A stretch of 64,000 nt of DNA from Paragonimus skrjabini miyazakii. Its lineage: Eukaryota; Platyhelminthes; Trematoda; Plagiorchiida; Troglotrematidae. Under the pieces are notes generated by a model. That model made no database searches and was not told where the DNA came from. It saw only the letters and a program-made list of their open reading frames with translations. The translations under genes and the position numbers were made by a program. Where the stretch lies: the NCBI GenBank assembly GCA_014338405.1, contig JTDE01000199.1, positions 273,975-337,974 on the forward strand, read 5' to 3'. This document shows, piece after piece, positions 1 to 10,601 of this stretch. Each line of letters begins with the position of its first letter. Position 1 is the first letter of the stretch.

Positions 1-570
1 ATTTTCTTTAGTGACGAAGGAGAGGTAAAACAAGAACCTAAAACATGTATTCACAAGACGTTGGTTTGTTGTGTAAAAGCAATTGTCCTCTTGACATCAG
101 TAATGTTGGTATTAGATGTGTGTACTGTTTGTGGAGCTGATATCAAATACACACAAATGCTGGTTGTTAAGGCAGTTGGCAGCTTTTCTATTTGAGACGG
201 TCGTCCTACCTGTGTGGCGCAAGCCAAGGAGTGAGGGACGACTTTCGGTGATGGACACAACAATGTTATAGAACAGTTTTGGATTTACAACAAACCTGTC
301 GGTTAGAGCTAGCTAGTACTTATGTTTGCCGGTTCACATAGCTGCAGTTTTCTAGTTGCAGATTGTATAGTACTCAAATTATGCTGTTTATGTTTTCTCA
401 AACTGATACGTGTTCCAGGTTGATCTTCTTATTGCAGTAAATTGAGTTGAGGTGCTGAAGTGGGCTTCTGCATCTGGGTTGTTTAGGTTAATTGATCGGA
501 ACACACCTATCGATGGTTTTGATAACGGTGTTTATAACAAACTACCAATGATCATCGAATAACGGATATA
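1..570. other. No gene recognised
   Basis: AT-leaning sequence without an exon-like open frame or visible repeat. The short frames present have no family signature. Confidence 0.5.
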
Positions 571-574
571 GATT

Positions 575-835
575 GAGAATCACCCACAAATGATCGCAGC
601 TGTCGCATTCCCATAAACTTTCCAGTCGGCCCCTTTCGAAAATAAGCACTAGACTCGAGTTTCGCTCTCATTAGAGCTCGTCAGTAGTGCATATCATCGC
701 CACTGCCGGGACTTGAACCACGGACACGCTGTTCATGAGGCAACCATGTTTACCACTGTGCCATTGACCTCACGTTAGGCACGACCGAATTATCATATGA
801 GAACGCTCAACCACTTTCGCTTGTGAGTAATGAAT
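575..835 (-). repeat. tRNA-derived SINE, copy 1
   Basis: Read on the minus strand it has an A box (GGCACAGTGGTAAAC), an anticodon-loop-like CTCATGA and a B box (GGTTCAAGTCC), then a body shared almost base for base with 19990-20285. The 3' tail is lost in this copy. Confidence 0.85.
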
Positions 836-1085
836 AACAGATAGACGGATATATCAGACCAGCATTTATAGCTAAGTTTTTTCAACAGGGGTATCCAGCC
901 TGCTTTTTAAAAGTTCTTTGTAAAATTTCAGCTTGAGGAAATAGCCACACTTCATCCACTAGGTAAAATTTGATGACTCTGCGGTCACTACGACAAAGTG
1001 GGGAATGAAGTTGCAAATCATGTCTCTCGCTGGTTGCCGTAAACTCTAGACTTAATATGAGTAACGGAGATAACAGGCTGATATG

Positions 1086-1232
1086 GCACGATTTGCGTCC
1101 AGGAAAAATATTTCGCTGCATCTTTACAGGTGCATACTACGATTCATTTATATATCAGTATGAGAAAGTGAACAAGATACCAAGGAAGGCTGATTGTCAA
1201 AGTGAACAATCATTGTCACTACCATGATAGCG
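1086..1232 (+). repeat. Left arm of an inverted repeat around a Penelope GIY-YIG fragment
   Basis: Pairs with 1603-1749 in reverse orientation over about 147 bp, clearly diverged, with a perfect 26-bp core (around ATATCAGTATGAGAAAG). Both arms encode a similar peptide (YQYEKVNK). Confidence 0.8.
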
Positions 1233-1234
1233 GA

Positions 1235-1595
1235 TTCCAACGCCCTGTGAAACAACCGGTATCCGAGTCAGCCAAATGCAATGTTATCTGTGAATATCGA
1301 TGTAGATGCGGAGTATCTTACATAGGCAGGACTGAGCAGCATTTGCGAACTAGGAGCACATTCCGAAGTGGGTCAAAAAATTCACGCAAACACACACAGT
1401 CACAGGTGGGCATAGAAACAAGGAGCCGGCCTCATCCATCGTACGTCGTATTCTAATGACGCAACAGGATTACGATCCCACAACAGCATTTCTGGTTATC
1501 CGTTCAATGCCATACAGGAGAACACTGCGCTATGTTGAAGCTGTTGCCGTCCGAAAGTTCACACCCGCGTTGTGGGTTCAGAGACAACTGTCTGT
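1235..1595 (+). mobile_element. Penelope-like element, C-terminal GIY-YIG endonuclease remnant
   Basis: NVICEYRCRCGVSYIGRTEQ carries the C-x-C-G-x-x-YIGRT core of the Penelope endonuclease. After a frameshift near 1440 the tail continues as AFLVIRSMPYRRTLRYVEAV, then ALWVQRQLSV, matching the family's conserved AEAVAIR...CVQ end. The reverse transcriptase part is absent. It is decayed and not active. Confidence 0.75.
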
Positions 1596-1602
1596 ATGTT
1601 AA

Positions 1603-1749
1603 CGCTACCACGGTAGTGACTGATTGTGCAATCTGACAGTTAGCCTCCTCTGGTGTCTTGTTCACTTTCTCATACTGATATGCAAATGGTTCATAGTATG
1701 CAGTCGTAAAGATGCAGCAAAACGTCTTCCACAACATAAGTCGTGCAGT
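1603..1749 (-). repeat. Right arm of the inverted repeat
   Basis: Reverse complement of 1086-1232 with substitutions and one small gap. It begins directly after the last conserved residue of the Penelope fragment. Confidence 0.8.
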
Positions 1750-3610
1750 ATCAATCTACTGTCTTTTTATTCAAGTTCTTGAAGGGAAAAGAATGTTTCT
1801 AGCTTTACTAATCTGGCCTTAAGGACCCATCCACAAGTCACTTGTGCAGTTTATCCCAGACTCCCTAAGGTCCGCAGATCGGTGCAAACGTCACAAAGTG
1901 CCGTCTGTAGAAACTGAACTATTCAGCATCGTCCATCGTTAAACAGAGACTGTGCTTACCGAACGACCTGAAATGAATAGAACCTTATGGATAAGCAACA
2001 GGTTGCCTTGAATTTTTCTTGTTCAAAGTGTTATCCATCCACGCACAGTGGCCATTATGTACAGACAGTAGTTTGATTAGAGAACAGAGTCAGGCAGAAT
2101 GAAGCTAATCACATAATACAAACGTTAGTTGTCGTGTATGGCGATTTGTTTGTGTGTAATAATAAAATGATGGAGTTCACTCGAATATAAGTGTTGTAAC
2201 GCTGGTCAATACGACCTCTAGCCATCCCGACTGATTGTAAAAGACTCAGCAATGAGGTACGACAAAAGTTGTTCGTATATTGTCAATAGGGCACTATATA
2301 TGAAATCAACACAGCAACTGGCTTCAGTAGCTTGGCTTCGGCCTTGACCGACGACTGTGTTGGTCACCCCATGACATGTTCCAGGGTTGTTGTTCGGTTC
2401 ACGCATGCGTCCTGTCTGGTGTCCTTTAACCTTTCGGTGAGCGCCGTGATACGCGTCACAACTGAGATCATTTCGTCTCGAGCCGTTCGTGACAATAATA
2501 ATCAATACATTAGTTATAATACATATATGAGCCTGTCTGAAGTGTTTTGTTGTTTTTCAACCTAGAGCTCAATGGATACATTTAAATTATTTCTGAAGCT
2601 TGATAATGTTTGTTTACATTAAATCAAACCAATACTACACCCCCTCCCAGAAAGTTGAATTTTTTAATCTCCTACTTCCGTTTAAATCCCAGACAAATGG
2701 AAGACAATTAACTACGTGTGGTTGACTCACACAATCCTAGCAATAATCACGAACTTCTTGGAAAAGTTAACAAGCAATCATAATAGGTAATTGACAAAAC
2801 AACTCATTCATTCCATTTTTTGGTTAGGTCGAGGAAGAGAAGCCAACATTTGTGTGGAATTCGTGCTAACTTATGGGATAGCAGGGGCAAAGTAAGACTG
2901 ATTGCGTACAAATAAATGTTTGTACTGGGATCTGATGAGCTGTAGAATTAGATTCAGAGTAATCCGAATTAGCCGAGCCGGTTGTGTCAGATAGGAATTT
3001 TGTTGGCAACTCTTCGCATATTGTGGAATGATGGGCAACAGTAAAATCAATAAATCGTATATGGAAACGCTACTGTACAGGGATATATGTTTCAAGGGCC
3101 TAACAAGAGGTACGAGGAAAACAACCGGTGTACGGTATTCCAAATGAGGCGGCACGTAGGCCTAGATAAAGTGACTATGTTAAGAAAGATAGTACACGCA
3201 AGTAGGGTTGCGTAAAATCTACCTTACAGCTTCACTCGACCGATCTCATGTGTTACGGTATGGTGACTATGCTTGACGGACTTAAATTGACTCAAATTGG
3301 AATGGGTCGTCGATTGTAATAAGTAAACCGGTCAACATTCGAATTGACCATCATCAGTTGAAAACTCCAAAATTTAGACATGTCAAGGAAGAAACTACAA
3401 AAAGAGGCAATATCGACCTAACAATGGCACGAGCGGCAACGTGTGAAACCCGATAGGTAGCCTAACAGAAAGCTTTAATGTATGGTTTGTACACTTCAAA
3501 CAAGGTGGGTGAATGCGGCAAAATTATGTAAACCCCATAATTATAGTAACGAAGTAATAAAGACTTTAGAGAATAACACGACTACTAAACCTCAACACCA
3601 TGATAGTGCT
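1750..3610. other. No gene recognised
   Basis: Several short frames on both strands, none with a domain, convincing splice sites or similarity to other parts of the window. Confidence 0.45.
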
Positions 3611-3689
3611 GGACTTAGTACCATCGGTCTCTGTGCCAAGACAGCAGGCTTACAACGGCATATGGCCCTGAACTCAGCAAAAAGAAAAG

Positions 3690-3910
3690 CTCATTATACT
3701 TACCGGTTGGGTGTACAGCACAAGAACAGCTTTCTCCGATTAGATAAAACGCCAGATGTCGTGTAGTAGAAGACTGGAAAGCATCCGCTTTGTTTTTGAC
3801 TAGCCACTTTGGAATGTGGTTCGAAACACGTATCCGAAGCGTTTTCACTGGTCCGCTGATTTGCTTGATTCCCCAAGTACTATTAAATTCATATATAAGG
3901 TTAGAGGTGG
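3690..3910 (-). mobile_element. Penelope-like GIY-YIG remnant, strongly mutated
   Basis: The minus strand reads NLIYEFNSTWGIKQISG, then KTLRIRVSNHIPKWL, then SSTTRHL. The spacing matches the Penelope endonuclease (LxYEFxCxCGxxYIGRT...LxxRxxEHxPxWL...), but the Cys and YIG residues are lost. A relic only. Confidence 0.6.
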
Positions 3911-5300
3911 GTTGCTTGGGTCGTTTCTCAGTATGCAGCAGAGTAGCAATGCCACTTGATTGATGAAAGACTATCGTATAACACTATTACTATATACGGG
4001 ATTGCAGGTTTGTTTCTGATCTAGACGCTTTTTGCCTCCACTCCAGCGTATTTTCAAAGTAAATCGTGCAGTGTAACGGTGGCAACCAGGCGTTGGACGA
4101 ATGAAATCTTTTTCTTCCTCAATCGTTTTTAGTGGGCAAATGTTATGAATCACACAGAAGACGGTTCGAACAAGATCACGTTTCGTGCATACTACTGAAA
4201 AAGTTTTGAACTGAATACACTGCACTGTCAATGTTGACTCCCTGAGTACTCCTGTTGTAATGGATCCAGCATACTTTGACATTTAACAAGGAAGATTTTT
4301 TTCCTAGGCTTCTATGATGAAAGAAATGTTCAGATGAAGACTTCTGAGCTGTGAGCAGAGTTGATCAACATGTCATCCTAAATCACGCACAGAATATGTC
4401 ATCCACCTATCGGTTATGGAGTTGTGGCGAATTGCTTTCGCCGTTTGTTTATCAAATGTGCCATAAGAATATAATCCAGTATGGGTCCCAGTGGATTTTA
4501 CACTGCTTTGTCATCACTGTGACAGTTATTTTACTTCTGAATAAAAACTGTAACTTTAGAGTACACAGGTAAAAGTTGCCAACTTTAAGGTAAAATCATC
4601 TTAACGAGAGTTTATGAGGTCATAAATACTATGTATCACTTGTCAGTAATTCATTAATAACCTTATCTGACCGAACATCCGTGAAGCTTAAGTTTGCATC
4701 AATAGGTATCACTGTTTCTTCCTTTAGTTTGATATCCCTTACGGATTAAACGTATGAAAATGTCTTTCAGGATATGCTAAGCGATCTTTTTGCGTGGTGG
4801 TTATAAGAATCGGAAGAATCACTAGGTCAATTTGTGGTGTGGAAAGTTGATCATCGATAATGTTTAACTCATAAGCATGTCGGAATTGTTAACCTTTGCT
4901 AATCCATACTCTCTTTTTCTGGGACCCTCCATGTGTGAATTCACTGTTGGTTCTTCTATCACTCAAACTGCTCTTTTTAGCTGTCGGGGTCAGTCTTTTC
5001 AGCAGATACAGTCAAATCTTTCTCCAGGCGGAATTTGAAATAATTTGTCTGAAATCGTGACGTTTTATCTATACAGTCAATTTTATTCGATATGACTACA
5101 TCCGAGCTATTATTCATTGGTAAGATGATAGCATTTAGAATACACATAGTGTGGAATGAAAAGAAAATTTATTTTTCGGACATAAATCGTGAGTTCTCGG
5201 TCTATGGTAGAAACATCAATAACATGAAGGGATCATGTCATGTTGGTATTCAAAGTAATCTCCCGATACCTGAGAGAGAGGAATTTTGGTAAGGTTCACT
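3911..5300. other. No gene recognised
   Basis: AT-rich. A short segment at 5077-5119 has good acceptor (TATACAG) and donor (G/GTAAGA) sequences, but at 43 nt it cannot be assigned to a gene. Confidence 0.4.
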
Positions 5301-5319
5301 ATCTACGCGAAGGAAGTAG

Positions 5320-5665
5320 CATGTTTCTCACACTAATTCCATTTCATACACGAATGTGTTGGGAGGCAAAATGCGAGATTCTGATCAACTTGATGATTCA
5401 AATGAAGTTTACAGCAGGACGGGAGAAAGAAATCGTGCTTGGTGTTTGATTCTCAACACCACACAATGTACATGTTTGGGTACAAAGGTTTTACCATACA
5501 CTGGCATGGATCCGACAAAAGAGAGAAATTACGAACGGGAGAGGATATATTTGTTCCGGGTAAATCATACATGGCAAACTTTTATATGAAAACATCTTCT
5601 GGAAACTCAAGGTTGGCATGTAGGGAGAAACAGGAAAATGCATTCCAGTCAAACATCTTTTGAGG
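5320..5665 (+). pseudogene. Possible kelch-repeat gene fragment, frameshifted
   Basis: Two overlapping frames each show kelch-blade signatures: NVLGGKMRDSDQLDDSNEVY with RNRAW in one, and VFDSQHHTMYMFG in another, then YLFRVNHTWQTF back in the first. The pattern (hydrophobic-x-GG, then Y/W about 20-25 residues later) fits kelch propellers, but no single frame covers it and no splice sites rescue it. It could be a decayed exon or retrocopy. Without a search I cannot name the parent. Confidence 0.35.
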
Positions 5666-5669
5666 ATTT

Positions 5670-6600
5670 GATTTTGCTTTAGTGGGACAAAACTTTTGGA
5701 AAAAATGTACTGTTTGAACTTGATCTGATTTCTGTATATCCTTCACCAAACTGATCTTTATTCTCACCGCATACTACCACGTGTACATAGGGTCAAATGA
5801 ATCCATTCCAAATTCACTCACCGCATAAGGAACATGGACAAGAGTTGTAATTAGGTGATTACCAAGCTTGTCACCAACGTTCAGTTAGAGTGGCATGGTC
5901 AGGATAACATTTATGAATGACGTGACACACACAGGGTCGCATTCCACAAAATGCATGCAATTCAAGTTGGGCAAGGTAACTGCACACTTACCTTTTGCCA
6001 TGTCTTTACATTTGTGCAGTGGCCAGGAAGATAAACGAAAACTCGTATAGGAAAAACATTAACAAGTAACTTGCGGGAAAGAATGCATGTTCAACTCCGC
6101 AACAGTATTAAATGTTTAAATGAATAACACGTTTAGAACAGCTTGAGTGTGGAAGCGATCGACCTTACTTAACCACTAGCTAGGAGGACCAATGCTTAGG
6201 AAGATGAAGAAACAGAGGTTCTATGCTTTCTAACCTAGTCCATATGGGTTCAATACCTTGTTGGTACCATAACCAAACTGCATGTGGACTCTATCCAAAC
6301 TCTCCATCTGTATATACCTTATCGCACAGAAACACATGAAAACAATGATGGATTCGGTTTTAAAACTTTACACGTGGTGCGGCGTTATGTGATATTAACT
6401 CTTATGGGGCGGGAAAGGCGCGAGTCACTTGGAGTCATCTTCATAGATGACTGTATACAAAGGACGAGTAATGGAACATCTCTAGGGTAGGTCGCACACA
6501 TACAGACCCGTCGCAGAGTGTGTCCGTTGGACAGCGGACTGATCTTGTATAGGAGGAATCAGAACGTGCTGCCACGACATGCTAAACATATTTCCTGATT
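5670..6600. other. No gene recognised
   Basis: No exon-like frame. The sequence just before 6600 should hold the 5' part of the Gypsy remnant, but I could not delimit an LTR. Confidence 0.4.
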
Positions 6601-8480
6601 AGACGGGTGGAGGGAAGCTGGAGTGGGCCGCTGCTAAGGAAGCGCCGATCGCCGAGTTTAGTAGCCCCACCGACTGTCAAGGGACAATGCGGTGGTTCAG
6701 GGACGCCCGGCTTGGACCAGGAAACGACACCCTTGTGTATGCCGTGTTACTGCGGGAGGCGCTGTCAACAGCCCTACCACATTTGGACCAGGACTCAGAG
6801 CAATGCATGCTGACGGAACAGTTCTTGGAGGGAATGCCACCAACAGTCCGGCATCAGCTCAAGATTGCTCTCATCGCGCATCCGATGAAATTGGAACAGC
6901 TAGCTGTTGCGGCTCGACAATTGCTCGCAGAAAACTCCCCGATAGTCAACGGGTTGAAGGCAAGCGAACAAAGTGAATTAAGTGAACTTCGAAGCGCAGC
7001 GGAAAAGTTGACTCAGCAAGTGGCGGCTTTGAAGGTGAGGAAGGAGGATAATCATAGCGATGCGGGAGACGTGGATACTGGCGAAGAGTTTGCCCACTTA
7101 GCAAGAAAAAGCCATATTCAAATAAACGTTTCAACGATTGTCCTTTGCCTGGGGAGGGAGATCCGGTAATAGGGACAGTTGATAATACAGCAGTTCAGGC
7201 TAGGTTGGAAATCAATGATAGCTCGGAGTGCTGTTTATTTGACACTGGGACCGCGATTTCATTGACTGGGCCGAGGCCATGAAAGATTGTTCAGCCGTGT
7301 GCGATGGTCGTTCGAACAGTCAGAGGGTTTACTCTCACAGTTAGTGGTCTGGCAGAATATGATGTCCGAATCGATGGTCACGTAGTCACACAACCTTTCG
7401 TCGTTTCCCCCGGCGAACGTTAGACCATATTGGGAGCGGATTTTCTTGAACGCGCTCATACCATGACCGACTTGAAGCATGATAAACTCGTGACGAAGTA
7501 TGGTGTGGTTCCATTAATGAGAAAGTTCGAACCACAGCTTTTGCAAATTGAAGCGAACGCACCGGGGGCAATGCCAACCTGTGACAACCGGTTGCTTAAT
7601 GAAGTGGTACGCAAGTTCCGGAAACTGCTCACCTCGGATCAGGATCCATATTGTGGTGGATTATCAGGCGGAGGTGAGAGTATTCCAACACTCAGCGGAA
7701 TACCTCAACGTGGGCGAGGCACGTCCAAAAGCCCTCAAAGATCGGATGACGGACAACAGGGGCAACCAAGTGAGTCATCGATCGACTGGATCGGACCAAC
7801 GGGCGAGACAGGGCAGGCAAAATAGGATGGACGACCAGATCGGAGGCGCGATTATTCCAACAATCAAATGTTTATCTCCACACGGTCATGGAATAGGGTT
7901 AAAACCCACAGGGGATAGACGGCGAACAACACAGGCGACCAGATGAGCACTCGCTCAACAAAATTAGACCAACGGCCGAAGGATGGCAAGCGGAACGCTC
8001 ATACCCCCCCCCCCCGATAGAAGGCGCCGTTCACACACATTAACCGGGCAGATGTGCACACGACGTATCAGCGGAAACCGGGACGGGTGGGGTGTTGTGG
8101 ACTGGAATTGTGATTCAAAACGCGAGCTCTCGCGTAGCATGGTAACTAACGTACTGGACAATAAAGATTGTGATTTACTGGAAACCTTTTCGCTACAATA
8201 TAACCATTGTGACTGGATTGAACATGAAATCCCCATTGAACCATGGCGGCCTCGACTATTCGGACCCAGAACTCCGGTTCACCTGCAGCCGGAATTCGAG
8301 CGACAAGTGAAAGACATGCTGAAGGAGAAAATAATTGAGGAAGCTGATATCCCGTTCATTTCTCCCATCTTGTTGGTGTGGAAACCCGATGGTAAATTTC
8401 GATTTTGTGTCCACTTCAGTTATTAAAGTCGTAACAGTCCCAGCCGTAGCAGCGAGTATCGACAAGCTACAGAACGCCAT
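6600..8480 (+). mobile_element. Ty3/Gypsy retrotransposon remnant: gag, protease, start of RT
   Basis: Gag (6687-7169) shares ALPHLDQDSEQ, then LTEQFLEGMPP and LEQLA.AARQLLAEN, with the copy at 27471-27956. A retropepsin region follows in another frame, with the active-site triad FDTGTAISL near 7240 and the downstream ILGADFLERA near 7430. The RT begins near 8270 (HLQPEFERQVKDMLKEKIIE, then PFISPILLVWKPDGKFRFCV) and is cut off near 8425. Multiple frameshifts and stops; a 12-base C run sits at 8004-8015. Later RT, RNase H and integrase were not found. It has the same family gag as the palindrome at 26.8-28.1 kb. Confidence 0.85.
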
Positions 8481-8489
8481 GGTACAGTC

Positions 8490-10490
8490 AAATGATGTGT
8501 GGGCACCGACGGTTAGGCACGTGACAGTGCATCACCCAGACACGATCACAGTTAATCACGTCATCCGTAGGGGAGATCAAACTGAACGATAATTATCGGT
8601 TCGAATGAGGCATCCGTGAATTTGGGTTACGGAGACGTATTAGTGTAGTTACGTAATAATGCTCATATTTTCATCATTTCTAACCAGATATGGAGTCGTT
8701 TTTACGTTTGCTGTGATTTTCGTACAGTTGTCTATTTTTCTCATAGATGATTGGTTACAGCGTGCTCGAAGTTGCAAGTATCCCGTAATTAGATATTGCA
8801 CGATCAACTGTCGACGTACTTACGTGCTATTGTACTTCGTGGGTTAACACTGAACCAGTACATCAATTTAAACTTTTCTCATGATGTCTGCACAAAAATA
8901 AGCGTCCTCACCCGGTGTATTCAGCTCAGTGTGACCCTGGTCAATACAGTAGTAGACGGCCACTTGAGATAATAGTTCGGCCATGTCACATCCACCTACC
9001 TGTAGGGCTATACAAAGTCTATTGGTCTGTCGAAACGTACATTCCTCAACAATCTGTGAGGGTGTCAGCTAAAACTAGCATTGGAAAGTTCCGGTGTTCC
9101 GCTGAACACAGTTTTTCTTTCTACCATGAAACTTTGTATTAGACATCATAGGCCAAGTTGTACAAACAATATTTGATCCAGCCATCCAAAAAATATGTAC
9201 GCTTAGTTAACTTAGTGAGCGTGTGTGCCGTAAGTACTTGTGCACTTCACAATCTATTTTCTTCATCGCTTTGTTCAAGACATAACGGTAGCTTTTCCTC
9301 TCGCTTGGGATAGAATCGTGGGGGGAATTTACAAGGTTGTTTAGCCACGTCTACTTTAATCGTCTACTGTTTGATCGATCATGAAGCGGACACTGAAAAG
9401 CTCAATCAAGTCTTCTGCTTTTATTCAACGGCGGTCAACAACTGTACTTCACCGGTTTTTGAGTCTGTTAACATTGTTGTTTTCTCTCTGTACTCAACGA
9501 GTGTCGTATGCAAATTGAAGCTGTACACCCTTTTAAAGCATCAAGTCCAGACTACGGTTAAAGCTTTATGTGAAGGACAGTGTCTATTGGTTAGTTCCTT
9601 TAGCAGATCGTAGCTTCCAAGAAACTCAAGCAATTGGAGAAACGTGTGGAGAAGTGTGTGGGATACTATTCCAACTGTTATAAATAGACCTAGCAAGTGC
9701 ACAACAATCATTTGCCGTTCTGAGAACCTTTAAGGAGTATTTATCATCCCAACTACTGTCCTTTTTTATGATCTCCAACACTGTTACAAAACTTCGCGCC
9801 CTATAATGAAAAAGCTTTCTTGTTCAGTTTCCAAGCTGTCATAAAGCTTGGTAAAGTAAAACCCTAGAAAATTTTATTCACAACACGTCATTGAATCATG
9901 TACACGAAACGGACTTCACTCGCCCCCAACCTAGACTATATGGGAACATCCCGCCAGAGCACATTCAGTATAACCAAGTTGAAACTTACAACTTTTCTCG
10001 TAACCCTGGTAAGGTTATTTTATCCTTACTTACTACATGTGTGTAAGATCTTCCCAGAAATTCTCACCATCCTCTCAAACAAATACACGGCAAGATTGCT
10101 GGCAATAAACAAGTTCTACTCTCACTAAAAATAATAATGAAAACAGTAACATAATCTAAAAATGGCCAACTGGAATTAGCCTTATTAAAATGCTCAGACA
10201 GATGGTTATACACTCATACCGTACTCTGTCAGACACATCCGCGATTTACTTTTTTCATGATCTATTGTAACTACAATATGTAATTGTTATATCTCACCTA
10301 AAACTTATCGTCGCTTAAAATCATTAGGAATTATAGCCGTCATCATATGAAGGTGCGTATCATCCGTTGTGTGTTACCACTCCACCCGATTATATTTATA
10401 CAGTATTTGTTGAACGTTTCGTTGGGGATAATGGTTTTGTTCTGTTCACCCAAGCATTTTTTCTGCTCAACTGGATCCTCATTAATCCTT
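8490..10490. other. No gene recognised
   Basis: Scattered short plus-strand frames (8915-9142, 9371-9613, 9898-10128) without recognisable domains. Ectodomain exons of the downstream membrane protein could hide here, but none is provable. Confidence 0.35.
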
Positions 10491-10493
10491 CAG

Positions 10494-10601
10494 ATTGCCT
10501 GTTTATTTCTACCCCCCTTAATGTCCGTGACAATTTAGTTCCGATCAGTCACGTGCACTATGAGAAGCCTACGACAGACCTAAGTTCGTCAACAACAGAA
10601 G
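10494..10601 (+). CDS. Candidate juxtamembrane (ectodomain stalk) exon
   Basis: 108 nt between TAATCCTTCAG and AAG/GTAATC, starting with two bases and ending in phase 1, the same symmetric class as the transmembrane exon that follows. It encodes LNVRDNLVPISHVHYEKPTT followed by a Ser/Thr run, as expected of an O-glycosylated stalk. The open frame continues in both directions, so the borders are guesses. It may instead be part of an unrelated open stretch (10367-10675). Confidence 0.3.
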
